From positions 1 to 32,666 of the forward strand of contig NZ_JAETGO010000081.1 in the NCBI RefSeq assembly GCF_016765695.1: a DNA stretch of 32,666 nucleotides, given 5' to 3'. The notes beneath the pieces are model-generated. The model saw only the letters and a program-made list of their open reading frames with translations. It was not told the origin of the DNA and made no database searches. The translations under genes were made by a program, and so were the position numbers. Position 1 is the first letter of the stretch; each line of letters begins with the position of its first letter. This document shows, one piece after another, positions 23,309 to 32,613 of this stretch. The DNA comes from Sporosalibacterium faouarense (GTDB taxonomy: Bacteria; Bacillota; Clostridia; Tissierellales; VENL01).

Positions 23309-23569
23309 ATGGTTAACATTAGCAAACAACTCTTAAAAATCTTATCTGCTGAAGTCTTTCAGAGAATTATAAATAATGATGTTATTAGACTTGAGCAGTT
23401 AATGACTGCTCAAGCTCTATTAATAGAAGCTAATATTCCCTATGATTTGGTTTTTGCAGCTGGAACTAGAAGAGATGCCTCTGCAGTTGAATTAATCATA
23501 TATATTAATCCTACAACTACTATGAATTTTACTGTAGCCTTTGAAGCTGGAGGAACAACTATTATTTGA
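23309..23569 (+). CDS. Small protein of unknown function
   Basis: 86 residues. AAAGGTGG lies six bases before the ATG, and a TATAAT at 23243-23248 with TTTACA (23218-23223) 19 bases upstream could be its promoter, divergent from that of the 26-residue ORF. The N-terminal half is helical (KQLLKILSAEVFQRIINNDVIRLEQLM), the C-terminal half strand-rich (ELIIYINPTTTMNFTVAFEAGG). There is no signal peptide, metal motif or catalytic signature. I do not recognise the family. It is isolated from its neighbours by strand. Confidence 0.6.
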   Translation: MVNISKQLLKILSAEVFQRIINNDVIRLEQLMTAQALLIEANIPYDLVFAAGTRRDASAVELIIYINPTTTMNFTVAFEAGGTTII

Positions 23570-23689
23570 ACTTCTTCCTTTTATGCAAGTTATACATTAA
23601 ATAGTACTGTAATATAATAAAAGTCCTACAAATTATTAAAATTCTGATTAGTACATACATAGTAAATATACTATGAAATTATCACGAAA

Positions 23690-23717
23690 TTAAGAGTCCC
23701 TTTAAAAAGACTCTTAA
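23690..23717. terminator. Terminator-like hairpin between convergent genes
   Basis: TTAAGAGTC (23690-23698) pairs with GACTCTTAA (23709-23717) around a ten-base loop. The tracts following it are only short (AATTT on either strand), so it may be a weak bidirectional terminator for the small plus-strand gene and the PLP-enzyme gene. Confidence 0.5.
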
Positions 23718-23741
23718 TAGTTAATTTAAAAACACCTTAAA

Positions 23742-24935
23742 TTATATATTGCATAAGGCATTATCTAAGTCTTCAATTATATCTTCAACGTTCTCTATTC
23801 CAACGGATATCCTGATCATACTCTCTGTTAATCCAAATTCCTCTAATTTCTCCTTTGGATATCCAAGATGAGTCATTGCTGCTGGAAGTTCAATTAGTGT
23901 TTCACAATCTCCCAAGCTAACAGCCAATTGGGCAAGCTTAACACTATCTACTACTTTTTTTGCATCATCTAATTCTCCCTTGATTTCAAAGCTAATCATA
24001 GCCCCAAATCCATCCATCTGTTCTTTAGCTATGTTATGTCCTTGAAAGCTTTCTAGCCCAGGATATAGAACTTCCTTAACATTAGGGTGATTGCTCAAGA
24101 ACTTAGCTACTTTTATTGCATTTCTCTCATGCTCACGCATTCTTACTCCGAGAGTTTTTAATCCTCTAAGAAGTAGCCATGCATTAAAGGGACTCATAAC
24201 CCCACCAAATTCGCACATATAATCAAACTTTAGCTTATGTATATATTCTTCATCCTTAGAAATAGCAACTCCAGCTACAACATCTCCATGACCAGATATA
24301 TATTTTGTAGCTGAATGCACTACCACATCGGCACCTAATGTTAAGGGCCTCTGAAAATAAGGAGTGGCAAATGTGTTATCTATCACCACTTTAATTCCTC
24401 TAGAATGAGCAATTTCAACTACATTTTTGATATCAATTATCTTCAAATTGGGATTAGCAGGAGTTTCAAAATATATAACCTTAGTGCTTTCATCTATTTG
24501 TTTTTCCAGACTATCTAAATTACTTAAATCTACTACTTTATAATTTACATTATATTTAGGTAATAATTGTGTAGCAACACTGTAGCTAGATCCATAAAGG
24601 GTCTTATTAATGATTACATTGTTTCCTGGTTTTAAAAAGGAAAAAAGAACTGAACTAATAGCAGCCATTCCAGAAGCAAAAGCAACTGAGGCCTTACCTT
24701 CCTCTAATGCTGCCATTCTGTTTTCGAATAATCTAAGAGTAGGATTATTACCTCTAGTATAAACGTAGTCACTACTTTCAAAGCTCATTACCTTTCTTAC
24801 ATGTTCAGTGTCATTAAATACAAAGGTAGATGTCTGAAATATAGGAGGATTTAATGCATTCTTAGGATTTTTTTCGTCTTCTCCTCCAGCATGTATCGAC
24901 GTAGTATCAAACCCATATTTTTTATTTTTATCCAT
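23742..24935 (-). CDS. Cys/Met metabolism PLP enzyme (methionine gamma-lyase-like, trans-sulfuration family)
   Basis: 397 residues of the fold-type I trans-sulfuration family. The PLP lysine is K211 in HSATKYISGHGD, with YTRGNNPT near residue 60, the active-site tyrosine Y114 in KTLYGSS and the aspartate in VIDNTFATPY. Numbering happens to coincide with Pseudomonas methionine gamma-lyase, and the length fits. The enzyme would convert methionine to methanethiol, ammonia and 2-oxobutyrate, or cleave cystathionine/homocysteine. However, the cysteine at 116 that marks classical methionine gamma-lyases is serine here, and the K240-D241 pair is absent (YMCEFGG), so substrate specificity is open. 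ATG follows GGAGGTATAGA. It is the last gene of the five-gene salvage run, 26 bases after the aldolase. Confidence 0.85.
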   Translation of the reverse strand: MDKNKKYGFDTTSIHAGGEDEKNPKNALNPPIFQTSTFVFNDTEHVRKVMSFESSDYVYTRGNNPTLRLFENRMAALEEGKASVAFASGMAAISSVLFSFLKPGNNVIINKTLYGSSYSVATQLLPKYNVNYKVVDLSNLDSLEKQIDESTKVIYFETPANPNLKIIDIKNVVEIAHSRGIKVVIDNTFATPYFQRPLTLGADVVVHSATKYISGHGDVVAGVAISKDEEYIHKLKFDYMCEFGGVMSPFNAWLLLRGLKTLGVRMREHERNAIKVAKFLSNHPNVKEVLYPGLESFQGHNIAKEQMDGFGAMISFEIKGELDDAKKVVDSVKLAQLAVSLGDCETLIELPAAMTHLGYPKEKLEEFGLTESMIRISVGIENVEDIIEDLDNALCNI

Positions 24936-24961
24936 TCTATACCTCCGGTCTCTAATATATA

Positions 24962-25615
24962 TTATCTTTGTCCATATTTATTTAGATAAAAGTCCCTCAT
25001 AAAGTCTATATCATCTTGACTTAGCTCTACTACTCCACCCATCATTTGAGCATATATCGTCGCTTTAGCAGACTTCTCCACTATTAGAGCAGTTTTCAAT
25101 GTTTCTTTTAGATTTCTACTTGCTGCTAAACATCCATGATTTGCTAGAATACAAGCATTTCTACCTTCCAATGCCTTAACTGCAGCCTCACCTAACTCTT
25201 TTGTTCCAGGTAATACATATTCACTCACCTTTACATCTCCACCGACAATTTGAACTAAGTCTTCAGCCGCACCTGGTATTGACTTTCTAGCAATAGCCAT
25301 GGCAGTACAATATGTACTATGGGTATGAACGATTGCATTCACATCTGCCCTAGCTTTATATATAGCTAAATGCAAATTATACTCTATTGATGGCTTTTTA
25401 TCCCCATCTATGATATTTCCATCCATATCCATAATGATAATATCCTCTGGAATAATATTATTATAGTCAACTCCACTTGGAGTTATAGCGATGCAGTCCT
25501 CATCTGGTACCCTGGCGCTAATATTTCCCCAAGTCCCAACAACCAGCTGTGAATTCAACATATCTATTCCAGTATTTATAACAGATTCCCTAATTTTGTG
25601 GAATTTTATATGCAA
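24962..25615 (-). CDS. Class II aldolase (FucA/AraD family), likely 5-deoxy/5-methylthio-ribulose-1-phosphate aldolase
   Basis: 217 residues of the zinc-dependent class II aldolase/epimerase family: GNISARV near residue 37, the catalytic-type glutamate in KPSIEYNLHLAIY, the zinc histidines in VHTHSTYCTAMA and ANHGCLAAS. Start: GAGGGGAG precedes a TTG at 25613-25615 by ten bases; the reading frame extends to 25636, but that region contains the ribosome binding site. Fuculose-type aldolases beside mtnA and an MTA phosphorylase cleave 5-methylthioribulose-1-phosphate (or 5-deoxyribulose-1-phosphate) to DHAP and an aldehyde in the DHAP shunt. Position directly after mtnA and mtnP supports that reading, but MtnB dehydratase belongs to the same superfamily, so biochemical proof is needed. 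Confidence 0.83.
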   Translation of the reverse strand: MHIKFHKIRESVINTGIDMLNSQLVVGTWGNISARVPDEDCIAITPSGVDYNNIIPEDIIIMDMDGNIIDGDKKPSIEYNLHLAIYKARADVNAIVHTHSTYCTAMAIARKSIPGAAEDLVQIVGGDVKVSEYVLPGTKELGEAAVKALEGRNACILANHGCLAASRNLKETLKTALIVEKSAKATIYAQMMGGVVELSQDDIDFMRDFYLNKYGQR

Positions 25616-25642
25616 AATAATAAACACTCCCCTCAATAACTA

Positions 25643-26413
25643 TTACAATTCAATAATCGCCTTATGACACATACAGTTTTCTTGCTTCAAATCCTTTCTT
25701 AGGATATCAATAAATGTCTTCGTGATTAATTCCTTATTTTTCTTGATTGAACCTTCTATATCATGAAGATTTATCACATCCTTTTTATATCCTGTACACC
25801 AATTAGTTATAATTCCTATAGCAGAATAGCACATTCCTAATTCTTTCGCTAATACTACCTCAGGTACATTGGTCATCCCTACAACATCTCCACCTAATTT
25901 ACTGTACATCTTGATTTCCGATGCGGTTTCAAACCTAGGTCCCTCAGTACATACATAAACTGCTTCACCCTTAATTTCAATTCCATTTACTCTCGCTTTC
26001 TTTCCAAACTCTTGTCGAAGATTTTTGCAATATGGGTCACTCATATCAGTATGTTTAACTCCTTGCTTCCCACCGTCATAAAAGGTTATAGGTCTTGCTT
26101 TTGTAAAATCAATAAAATCAGTTATTACAACTACATCTCCAGGCTCAAAATTATTATTACATGATCCCACAGCTGCTGTTGAATAGATAAACTTTACTCC
26201 TAAATCATCCAAAGCCTTCATGTTAGCTCTATAGTTTATTAGGTGGGGTGGGTTAGAATGATCCCTTCCATGTCTAGCTAAGAATATTATCTCCTCATTA
26301 TCTATTTCTACAATATCCACTTCTACAGACCCATAAATAGTTTTAATAACTTTCTTAGTGCTTTTTCCTCCTACGTTGTATACTCCTGTACCTCCAATAA
26401 TGGCTCTTCTCAT
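25643..26413 (-). CDS. mtnP: MtnP family nucleoside phosphorylase, probably methylthioinosine/6-oxopurine type
   Basis: 256 residues of the trimeric purine nucleoside phosphorylase/MTAP family. Visible: IIGGTGVYNVGG (phosphate loop), FLARHGRDHSNPPHLINYRANM, YSTAAVGSCNNNFEPGDVV, CTEGPRFETASEIKMY and VGMTNVPEVVLAKELGMCYS with the ribose-contacting methionine. In MTA-specific enzymes the base-binding segment reads TDYD; here it is TNWC, with asparagine in place of the first aspartate, the change associated with 6-oxopurine substrates (methylthioinosine, inosine). A deaminase in the same run would supply exactly that substrate. It would release hypoxanthine and 5-methylthioribose-1-phosphate (or 5-deoxyribose-1-phosphate). 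ATG follows GAGGTGAGTCAGC. Confidence 0.88.
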   Translation of the reverse strand: MRRAIIGGTGVYNVGGKSTKKVIKTIYGSVEVDIVEIDNEEIIFLARHGRDHSNPPHLINYRANMKALDDLGVKFIYSTAAVGSCNNNFEPGDVVVITDFIDFTKARPITFYDGGKQGVKHTDMSDPYCKNLRQEFGKKARVNGIEIKGEAVYVCTEGPRFETASEIKMYSKLGGDVVGMTNVPEVVLAKELGMCYSAIGIITNWCTGYKKDVINLHDIEGSIKKNKELITKTFIDILRKDLKQENCMCHKAIIEL

Positions 26414-26454
26414 GCTGACTCACCTCGTAGTTAAATTTAGATATATTTAATTTT

Positions 26455-27495
26455 TTATTTCTTTAATTTTAAAATATTCTCTTTAAAAGGCTTCTGAATA
26501 ATCCCCTTTTCCGTAATTATACCCGTTATATTTTCATTAGGAGTCACATCAAAAGCAGGATTATAAACATTCATATCTTCAGGTACAATTCTTGTTTCCC
26601 CTATATGGGTGACCTCTTTACTACTTCTTTCTTCTATTTCTATATCTTCTCCTGTTTCAATATCAAAATCTATGGTAGTAGTTGGTGCTACTATGTAAAA
26701 TGGTATTCCATATACTTTTGCCACCACAGATAGCATAAAAGTTCCAATCTTATTAGCAGTATCACCATTTAATGCTATCCTATCTGCTCCAACTAAAATA
26801 ACATCTATTTTCTTATCTCTAATAAGAGTTGCAGCTACACTATCAGCTATCAATTTAGACGGTATATTCTCTTGTCTAAGTTCCCATGCTGTAAGCCTTC
26901 CACCTTGCAATCTAGGTCTAGTTTCATCAGCATAAACAAAAATATTTTTGCCGGTGTAATGGGCTTCCCTAATCACTCCTAATGCCGTTCCATATCCTGC
27001 TGTAGCCAATGCACCAGTATTACAGTGGGTTAATATAGTCCCTTCGTTAGGAACCACTTTGTTACCATGCTTAGCCATAGCTTTATTAGTTTCAATATCG
27101 TCCATTAAAATTCTATCTGCCTCTTTTTCTAATTTTATGCACATTTCTTCAACATTTAAGTCTTGATTGGAAGTAATGATTTCTTTCATTCTCTTAATTG
27201 CCCACATAAGATTTACAGCCGTAGGTCTTGCTTTATTTAATAAGCTACAAGCTTGATTCATATTTTCAATAAAAGAATTCTTGTCTTTATTAACAAATTC
27301 TTTTGCAGCTAATACTACACCATATGCTGCAGCTGCTCCTATTGCTGGCGCTCCTCTAACCACCATTTCTCTTATAGCAAATTCAACGTCCATATAGTTA
27401 TTGCACTTGAATTTTTTATAAATTAGTGGTAGCTTTCTTTGATCAATTAAATAAAGCTTATTGTTCTTAAATTCTATTGCTTTGAGCTCTTGCAT
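26455..27495 (-). CDS. mtnA: 5-methylthioribose-1-phosphate isomerase
   Basis: 346 residues of the eIF2B-related MtnA family, which converts 5-methylthioribose-1-phosphate (and 5-deoxyribose-1-phosphate in some bacteria) to the ribulose-1-phosphate. Motifs: MVVRGAPAIGAAAAYG near residue 50, ILTHCNTGALATAGYGTALGVIR with the catalytic cysteine, and VGADRIALNGDTANKIGT with the catalytic aspartate. The ATG at 27495 has AAGGGTGA upstream; codons further 5' are open but precede that ribosome binding site. It sits 41 bases upstream of the phosphorylase gene and 57 bases after the deaminase gene. Confidence 0.94.
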   Translation of the reverse strand: MQELKAIEFKNNKLYLIDQRKLPLIYKKFKCNNYMDVEFAIREMVVRGAPAIGAAAAYGVVLAAKEFVNKDKNSFIENMNQACSLLNKARPTAVNLMWAIKRMKEIITSNQDLNVEEMCIKLEKEADRILMDDIETNKAMAKHGNKVVPNEGTILTHCNTGALATAGYGTALGVIREAHYTGKNIFVYADETRPRLQGGRLTAWELRQENIPSKLIADSVAATLIRDKKIDVILVGADRIALNGDTANKIGTFMLSVVAKVYGIPFYIVAPTTTIDFDIETGEDIEIEERSSKEVTHIGETRIVPEDMNVYNPAFDVTPNENITGIITEKGIIQKPFKENILKLKK

Positions 27496-27552
27496 AAATC
27501 TCACCCTTTCCAATTATCCATATCATGATTAAATTTAACTTTATAAAAGTAC

Positions 27553-28848
27553 TTATTTCTTTCTGATCACAAGGTCCTTTGCAAACTTTTCTGCATTAAA
27601 CATAACTTCTTCAACATCTATTGTCTTTAGCTCTCTGTTCTCCATAAGAATTTCACCATTAACTATTACTGTATCTACATCTGCTGCTTGAGCCGAATAA
27701 ATCAGTGCAGAAATCGAATTATGTTTTGGATAAAGATGTGCTTTTTTCATATCCACTAAAATGATATCAGCTTTTTTTCCTTCCTCAATGGTTCCAATCA
27801 TTGAATCTAATCCTAAAGCCTTTGCTCCATTTATAGTACCCATCTTTAAAGCTGTAGAAGCTGGAATAGAAGTTGAATCAAGGTTCACACCTTTATTTAT
27901 TAGACCTGCTAAGTTCATTTCTTCAAACATATTTAAATTATTATTACTGGATGACCCATCTGTTCCTAAAGCTACGTTTATTCCCTGCTCAGTCATCTTT
28001 TCTACTGGAGCAAATCCATTCCCTAACTTCAAGTTACTACTTGGGTTATTCAATACACTAACTCCCTTTTGTGCTAAAATATTTATATCCTCATCAGAAA
28101 CGTGAACACAATGGGCAGCCATTGTTGGAAGCTCAAATAACCCTATATCATTAACATGTTTTATTGGAGACTTATTATGTTTTTTATAACTATCTTCTAC
28201 CTCTTTTTTACTTTCTGATAAATGTATATGTATTCTCATATCATGGTCTGAGGCCATCTTAATAATCTTTTCCAAATAATCAGCGCTACAAGTATAAGGA
28301 GCATGGGGCCCTGCTTCTACAGTTATTCTGCCATCAGCTTCATTGTTCCATCTTTTATAAAATTCTATTGTTTCCTTTATCTTGTCAATACCTTCTTCAC
28401 CTTCTCCTGTAAGTCCCCTTACCAAAGATGCTCTCATTCCCGATTCTTTTACTGCCCTTGCTGTTTCATCCATAAAGAAATACATATCAGCAAAGCAAGT
28501 AATTCCTGATTGAATCATCTCAATAATACTAAGCATTGAACCCCAGTATACATCTTCAGCAATCAATTTTTCTTCTAATGGCCATATCTTTTCCGTTAAC
28601 CATGGCCAAAAAGGAAGGTCATCAGCATAATTTCTAAAAACTGACATTGCAACATGAGTATGGGAGTTTATTAGCCCAGGCATAACAATTTTTTCTCTCC
28701 CATCAATTATGCTCTCAGGGGTAAAATCTTCTGGAATATCACCTATAGTCATTATTTTTCCATCTTTAATACTTATATTTACATTTTCTAAAATTTCTTT
28801 GTCATTTGCCATTGATAACACATTGGCATTTTTTATTAGTATTTTCAC
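27553..28848 (-). CDS. mtaD: MtaD-type amidohydrolase: methylthioadenosine/S-adenosylhomocysteine/5'-deoxyadenosine deaminase
   Basis: 431 residues of the amidohydrolase superfamily, MtaD/SsnA group: HTHVAMSVFRNYADDLPFWPWL with the metal-binding HxH, HIHLSESKKEVEDS, MAAHCVHVSDEDI and VALGTDGSSSNNNLNMFEE with the final metal aspartate. The FRNYADDLPFWPWL segment is characteristic of MTA/SAH deaminases rather than cytosine deaminases. It would convert MTA, SAH or 5'-deoxyadenosine to the inosine form. GTG start after AAGGAGGTATTAATT. It is the first gene of the run with mtnA, mtnP, the aldolase and the PLP enzyme, and a TATAAT at 28878-28873 lies just upstream. Confidence 0.9.
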   Translation of the reverse strand: MKILIKNANVLSMANDKEILENVNISIKDGKIMTIGDIPEDFTPESIIDGREKIVMPGLINSHTHVAMSVFRNYADDLPFWPWLTEKIWPLEEKLIAEDVYWGSMLSIIEMIQSGITCFADMYFFMDETARAVKESGMRASLVRGLTGEGEEGIDKIKETIEFYKRWNNEADGRITVEAGPHAPYTCSADYLEKIIKMASDHDMRIHIHLSESKKEVEDSYKKHNKSPIKHVNDIGLFELPTMAAHCVHVSDEDINILAQKGVSVLNNPSSNLKLGNGFAPVEKMTEQGINVALGTDGSSSNNNLNMFEEMNLAGLINKGVNLDSTSIPASTALKMGTINGAKALGLDSMIGTIEEGKKADIILVDMKKAHLYPKHNSISALIYSAQAADVDTVIVNGEILMENRELKTIDVEEVMFNAEKFAKDLVIRKK

Positions 28849-29214
28849 AATTAATACCTCCTTGTCATATTTATTATACCATTATCTTATAAGGTTACTA
28901 CTTTTCCTGGTAAAAAAATACTAAAACTTACTGTCTTAAGTTTTTTTTGATGAAATATTTAAGATTTGTTAAAAAAATTGCTTTTTTTATTGCAAAAAAA
29001 ATATTTAGTTATATAATTTAATCTGGTGGTATATTTAAGAGATTTTGAGTTATAAACTAATAATGTTGAAAATTTTAGGAAATTAACTAGGATTTCTACT
29101 GATTTTTTCTAACATGCAAAAGAAACCTATTAGTGTTATAATTATTGGTGGAGCTTTATTAGTTATATAACTAGTTTTTTTTACTATATTAAACTATATT
29201 AAGGAGTTGATTAA
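28849..29214. promoter_or_regulatory. Intergenic region between divergent mtaD and gdhA
   Basis: On the minus strand a TATAAT (28878-28873) is suitably placed for the mtaD run, with a poor -35. On the plus strand, TATAAT occurs at about 29135-29140 (within TTAGTGTTATAATTATTGG) and could serve gdhA. Around 28940-29010 the sequence has several A- and T-tracts of seven to eight bases spaced roughly a helical turn apart, and the TTTTTTT-ATTGC-AAAAAAA arrangement could form a small hairpin. No S-box or SAM-II-like riboswitch is visible before mtaD. Confidence 0.4.
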
Positions 29215-30549
<1,335 letters not shown>

Positions 30550-30569
30550 AAACATAAATATATATATAT

Positions 30570-30596
30570 AGGGACTTCAAATGAAGTCCCTTTCTA
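30570..30596 (+). terminator. Terminator of gdhA
   Basis: GGGACTTCA / TGAAGTCCC stem (30571-30579 with 30582-30590) is followed by TTTCTATTT on the plus strand, about 20 bases past the stop. A TA-repeat run (30558-30570) lies in front of it. It lies between convergent gdhA and the rubrerythrin-like gene, and the stem could act on both strands. Confidence 0.85.
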
Positions 30597-30619
30597 TTTG
30601 CTAATAAACTAATGATTTT

Positions 30620-31102
30620 TTAATACTCTTCTCCATGAGTGAATTCTGCATCCTCTACCCATTCATTTGGCTTTCTTAAATGTCTTATAACAAACTCTAA
30701 TTCCTCTAAATGTTTCTTCTCTTCTTTAATAAGTCTATTAAAAGTCATCCTTTCACATTTTCGTTCTAGTCCTTCCCGTTTTTCAGTATAGAATTCTATA
30801 CTTTCTTTTTCAAGTTTTGCAGCATACTCATAAGTCTCTATATGGGATTTATCTAAATGAAAGTCATTGATTTCCTTAAGTTTTTCAGAGAATACTGTTT
30901 CTTCATCATTTACTTCTGCTTTATCGTCACAAAAATCAAAGTTTTTTTCTATATTATCCAATATTTGCTGATGTCTTTTCTCATCATTAGCAAGCCTTAA
31001 AAATATACTTTTTAATCCACTACTGTTAGCCTTATCAGCTAATTCCCTATAATACTTTTCTCCATCCTGCTCCATTTTTTTTGCAAGTTCATAAACAGTC
31101 AC
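30620..31102 (-). CDS. Rubrerythrin/ferritin-like di-iron protein without rubredoxin domain
   Basis: 160 residues forming a four-helix bundle with two EXXH-type motifs: ANDEKRHQQIL near residue 39 and IKEEKKHLEEL near residue 126, plus glutamates in EQDGEKYYREL and KLEKESIEFY, so both halves carry one metal-binding helix pair, as in ferritin-like erythrin proteins. The C-terminal rubredoxin domain of true rubrerythrins is missing; the tail simply ends WVEDAEFTHGEEY. Such proteins are usually linked to peroxide or oxygen defence in anaerobes. Start is GTG (31102) with GGGAG seven bases upstream. Confidence 0.85.
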   Translation of the reverse strand: MTVYELAKKMEQDGEKYYRELADKANSSGLKSIFLRLANDEKRHQQILDNIEKNFDFCDDKAEVNDEETVFSEKLKEINDFHLDKSHIETYEYAAKLEKESIEFYTEKREGLERKCERMTFNRLIKEEKKHLEELEFVIRHLRKPNEWVEDAEFTHGEEY

Positions 31103-31271
31103 AAAATCGCTCCCTTCTTTTTATGGATATAAAATCTCCAAATATATATGTAATCATATTTATTTCATACCCATATAATAATATATTTAACACCATCTCC
31201 AACTCTAAAATAATGTAATATTTTTGTTTAGTAAATCCCATACTACTATTAATCTAAAAGGAGGTGTTTTT

Positions 31272-32609
31272 TTGTTAAATTGGTTACTACTTAGAATGAT
31301 GGACCCCTTAGTAGATGATGCTACAGTTAAAATGTTCACAGAAAGCTATCCTGATAATCCCTATGTTATGATAACAGCTGCTCAAAAACTTACACCAAAG
31401 GCTATAATAGAGGCTGGTATGAGAGCTGAATCTGGGAAAGAATTAAATCTGCCCTATGGCAGTAATATAGTGTTATCTCCTTGGGATAAAATTTTGATGA
31501 ATCCTAGACAATTGTTTCATCTACCTACTGATAATATTGATGATATTTCTACTAGTACAATAATAGGACCAAAATCATCTAATCCTATAAATCTAGATAT
31601 TCCTATTATGATTACAGGTATGTCTTATGGAGGCTCTCTAAGTTTGAGAATGAAGGAAGCTCTTGCTAAAGGTGCCTCAATTGCTGGTACATCAACCAAT
31701 ACTGGTGAATCATGCATAACAAAGGAAGTAAGAAATACTGCTAAATTTGTCATAGGCCAATATAATCGAGGTGGTTGGCAGACTAGCCCTGAACACCTTA
31801 GTCAACTAGATGCAATAGAAATACAACTAGGTCAAGGGGCATGGGGAGGTGCAGTTGAATCTGTAATGCAATCTCAAGACATAAAAAGCCATCTAAAAGA
31901 TACATGGCATCTAAAGGATGGTGAAAATGCTACATTATATTCTCGCATGCCAGAACCTAAAATAGATTCTACAGAAGGGATAATTAAATTAATAGATAAC
32001 TTAAAGTCTTCTTATGCTGTACCTGTAGGTATTAAAATAGCAGGTACTGACTTTATTGAATATGAGTTGGAGATTATAGCTAAAACAAAAGCCGATTTCA
32101 TTGTTATTGATGGTGCAGAAGGTGGAACAGCAGTTGCACCACCTACTTTAGAGGATAATTTAGGCCTTCCTACACTACATAGCTTAGCAAGAACAATAGA
32201 TTGGCTAGAGGATAATGGAATAAGAGAACGATTTAGTGTTATCGCTGCTGGAGGATTAACTACTCCAGGCCATTTCTTAAAGGCTTTAGCTCTGGGAGCT
32301 GATGCAATATATATTGGTTCAATTGCAATTTTCGCAGCTATACAATGTCAAGCTGTTAAAGCTCTACCAGATACGTTACCGACTCAATTAGCCCTTTACA
32401 AAGGTAAACTTACAGATAAACTAGACGTTGATAAAGCTGCAACCCATTTAGGAAATTTTCTTAAATCATGTGTTGCTGAAATGAAACTAGCTGCACAAGC
32501 AATGGGAAAAAACTCTCTAAGTGAATTAAGTAGAGAAGATTTAGTAACAGTAGATAAGGATCTGTCTGAGTTCTTAAATATTAGATATGCAGCAAGTCCA
32601 AGAAAGTGA
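31272..32609 (+). CDS. Stand-alone FMN-binding glutamate synthase domain protein
   Basis: 445 residues matching the FMN/synthase domain of glutamate synthase (GltB central part): PIMITGMSYGGSLSLRMKEALAKG near residue 110, TSTNTGESC, the substrate-channel region QYNRGGWQTSPEHLSQLDAIEIQLGQGAWGG and DFIVIDGAEGGTAVAPP, then FSVIAAGGLTTPGHFLKALALGADAIYIGS (phosphate-binding glycines). The glutamine amidotransferase domain is missing and the cysteine-rich segment that normally ligates the 3Fe-4S cluster after the FMN barrel has become AIQCQAVKALPDTLPTQ, so a classical cluster is not expected. Start: AAAGGAGGTG lies seven bases before TTG at 31272. Related proteins in archaea and clostridia are annotated as FMN-binding glutamate synthase family; their reaction is not settled. 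The gene follows gdhA but has its own upstream region. Confidence 0.85.
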   Translation: MLNWLLLRMMDPLVDDATVKMFTESYPDNPYVMITAAQKLTPKAIIEAGMRAESGKELNLPYGSNIVLSPWDKILMNPRQLFHLPTDNIDDISTSTIIGPKSSNPINLDIPIMITGMSYGGSLSLRMKEALAKGASIAGTSTNTGESCITKEVRNTAKFVIGQYNRGGWQTSPEHLSQLDAIEIQLGQGAWGGAVESVMQSQDIKSHLKDTWHLKDGENATLYSRMPEPKIDSTEGIIKLIDNLKSSYAVPVGIKIAGTDFIEYELEIIAKTKADFIVIDGAEGGTAVAPPTLEDNLGLPTLHSLARTIDWLEDNGIRERFSVIAAGGLTTPGHFLKALALGADAIYIGSIAIFAAIQCQAVKALPDTLPTQLALYKGKLTDKLDVDKAATHLGNFLKSCVAEMKLAAQAMGKNSLSELSREDLVTVDKDLSEFLNIRYAASPRK

Positions 32610-32613
32610 ACTC

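Noticed and set aside
28849-29214. SAM-responsive riboswitch ahead of the methylthioadenosine salvage run
   Set aside because: The leader from the probable promoter to mtaD is only about 20-30 bases, and no S-box, SAM-II or SAM-IV-like helices are visible.
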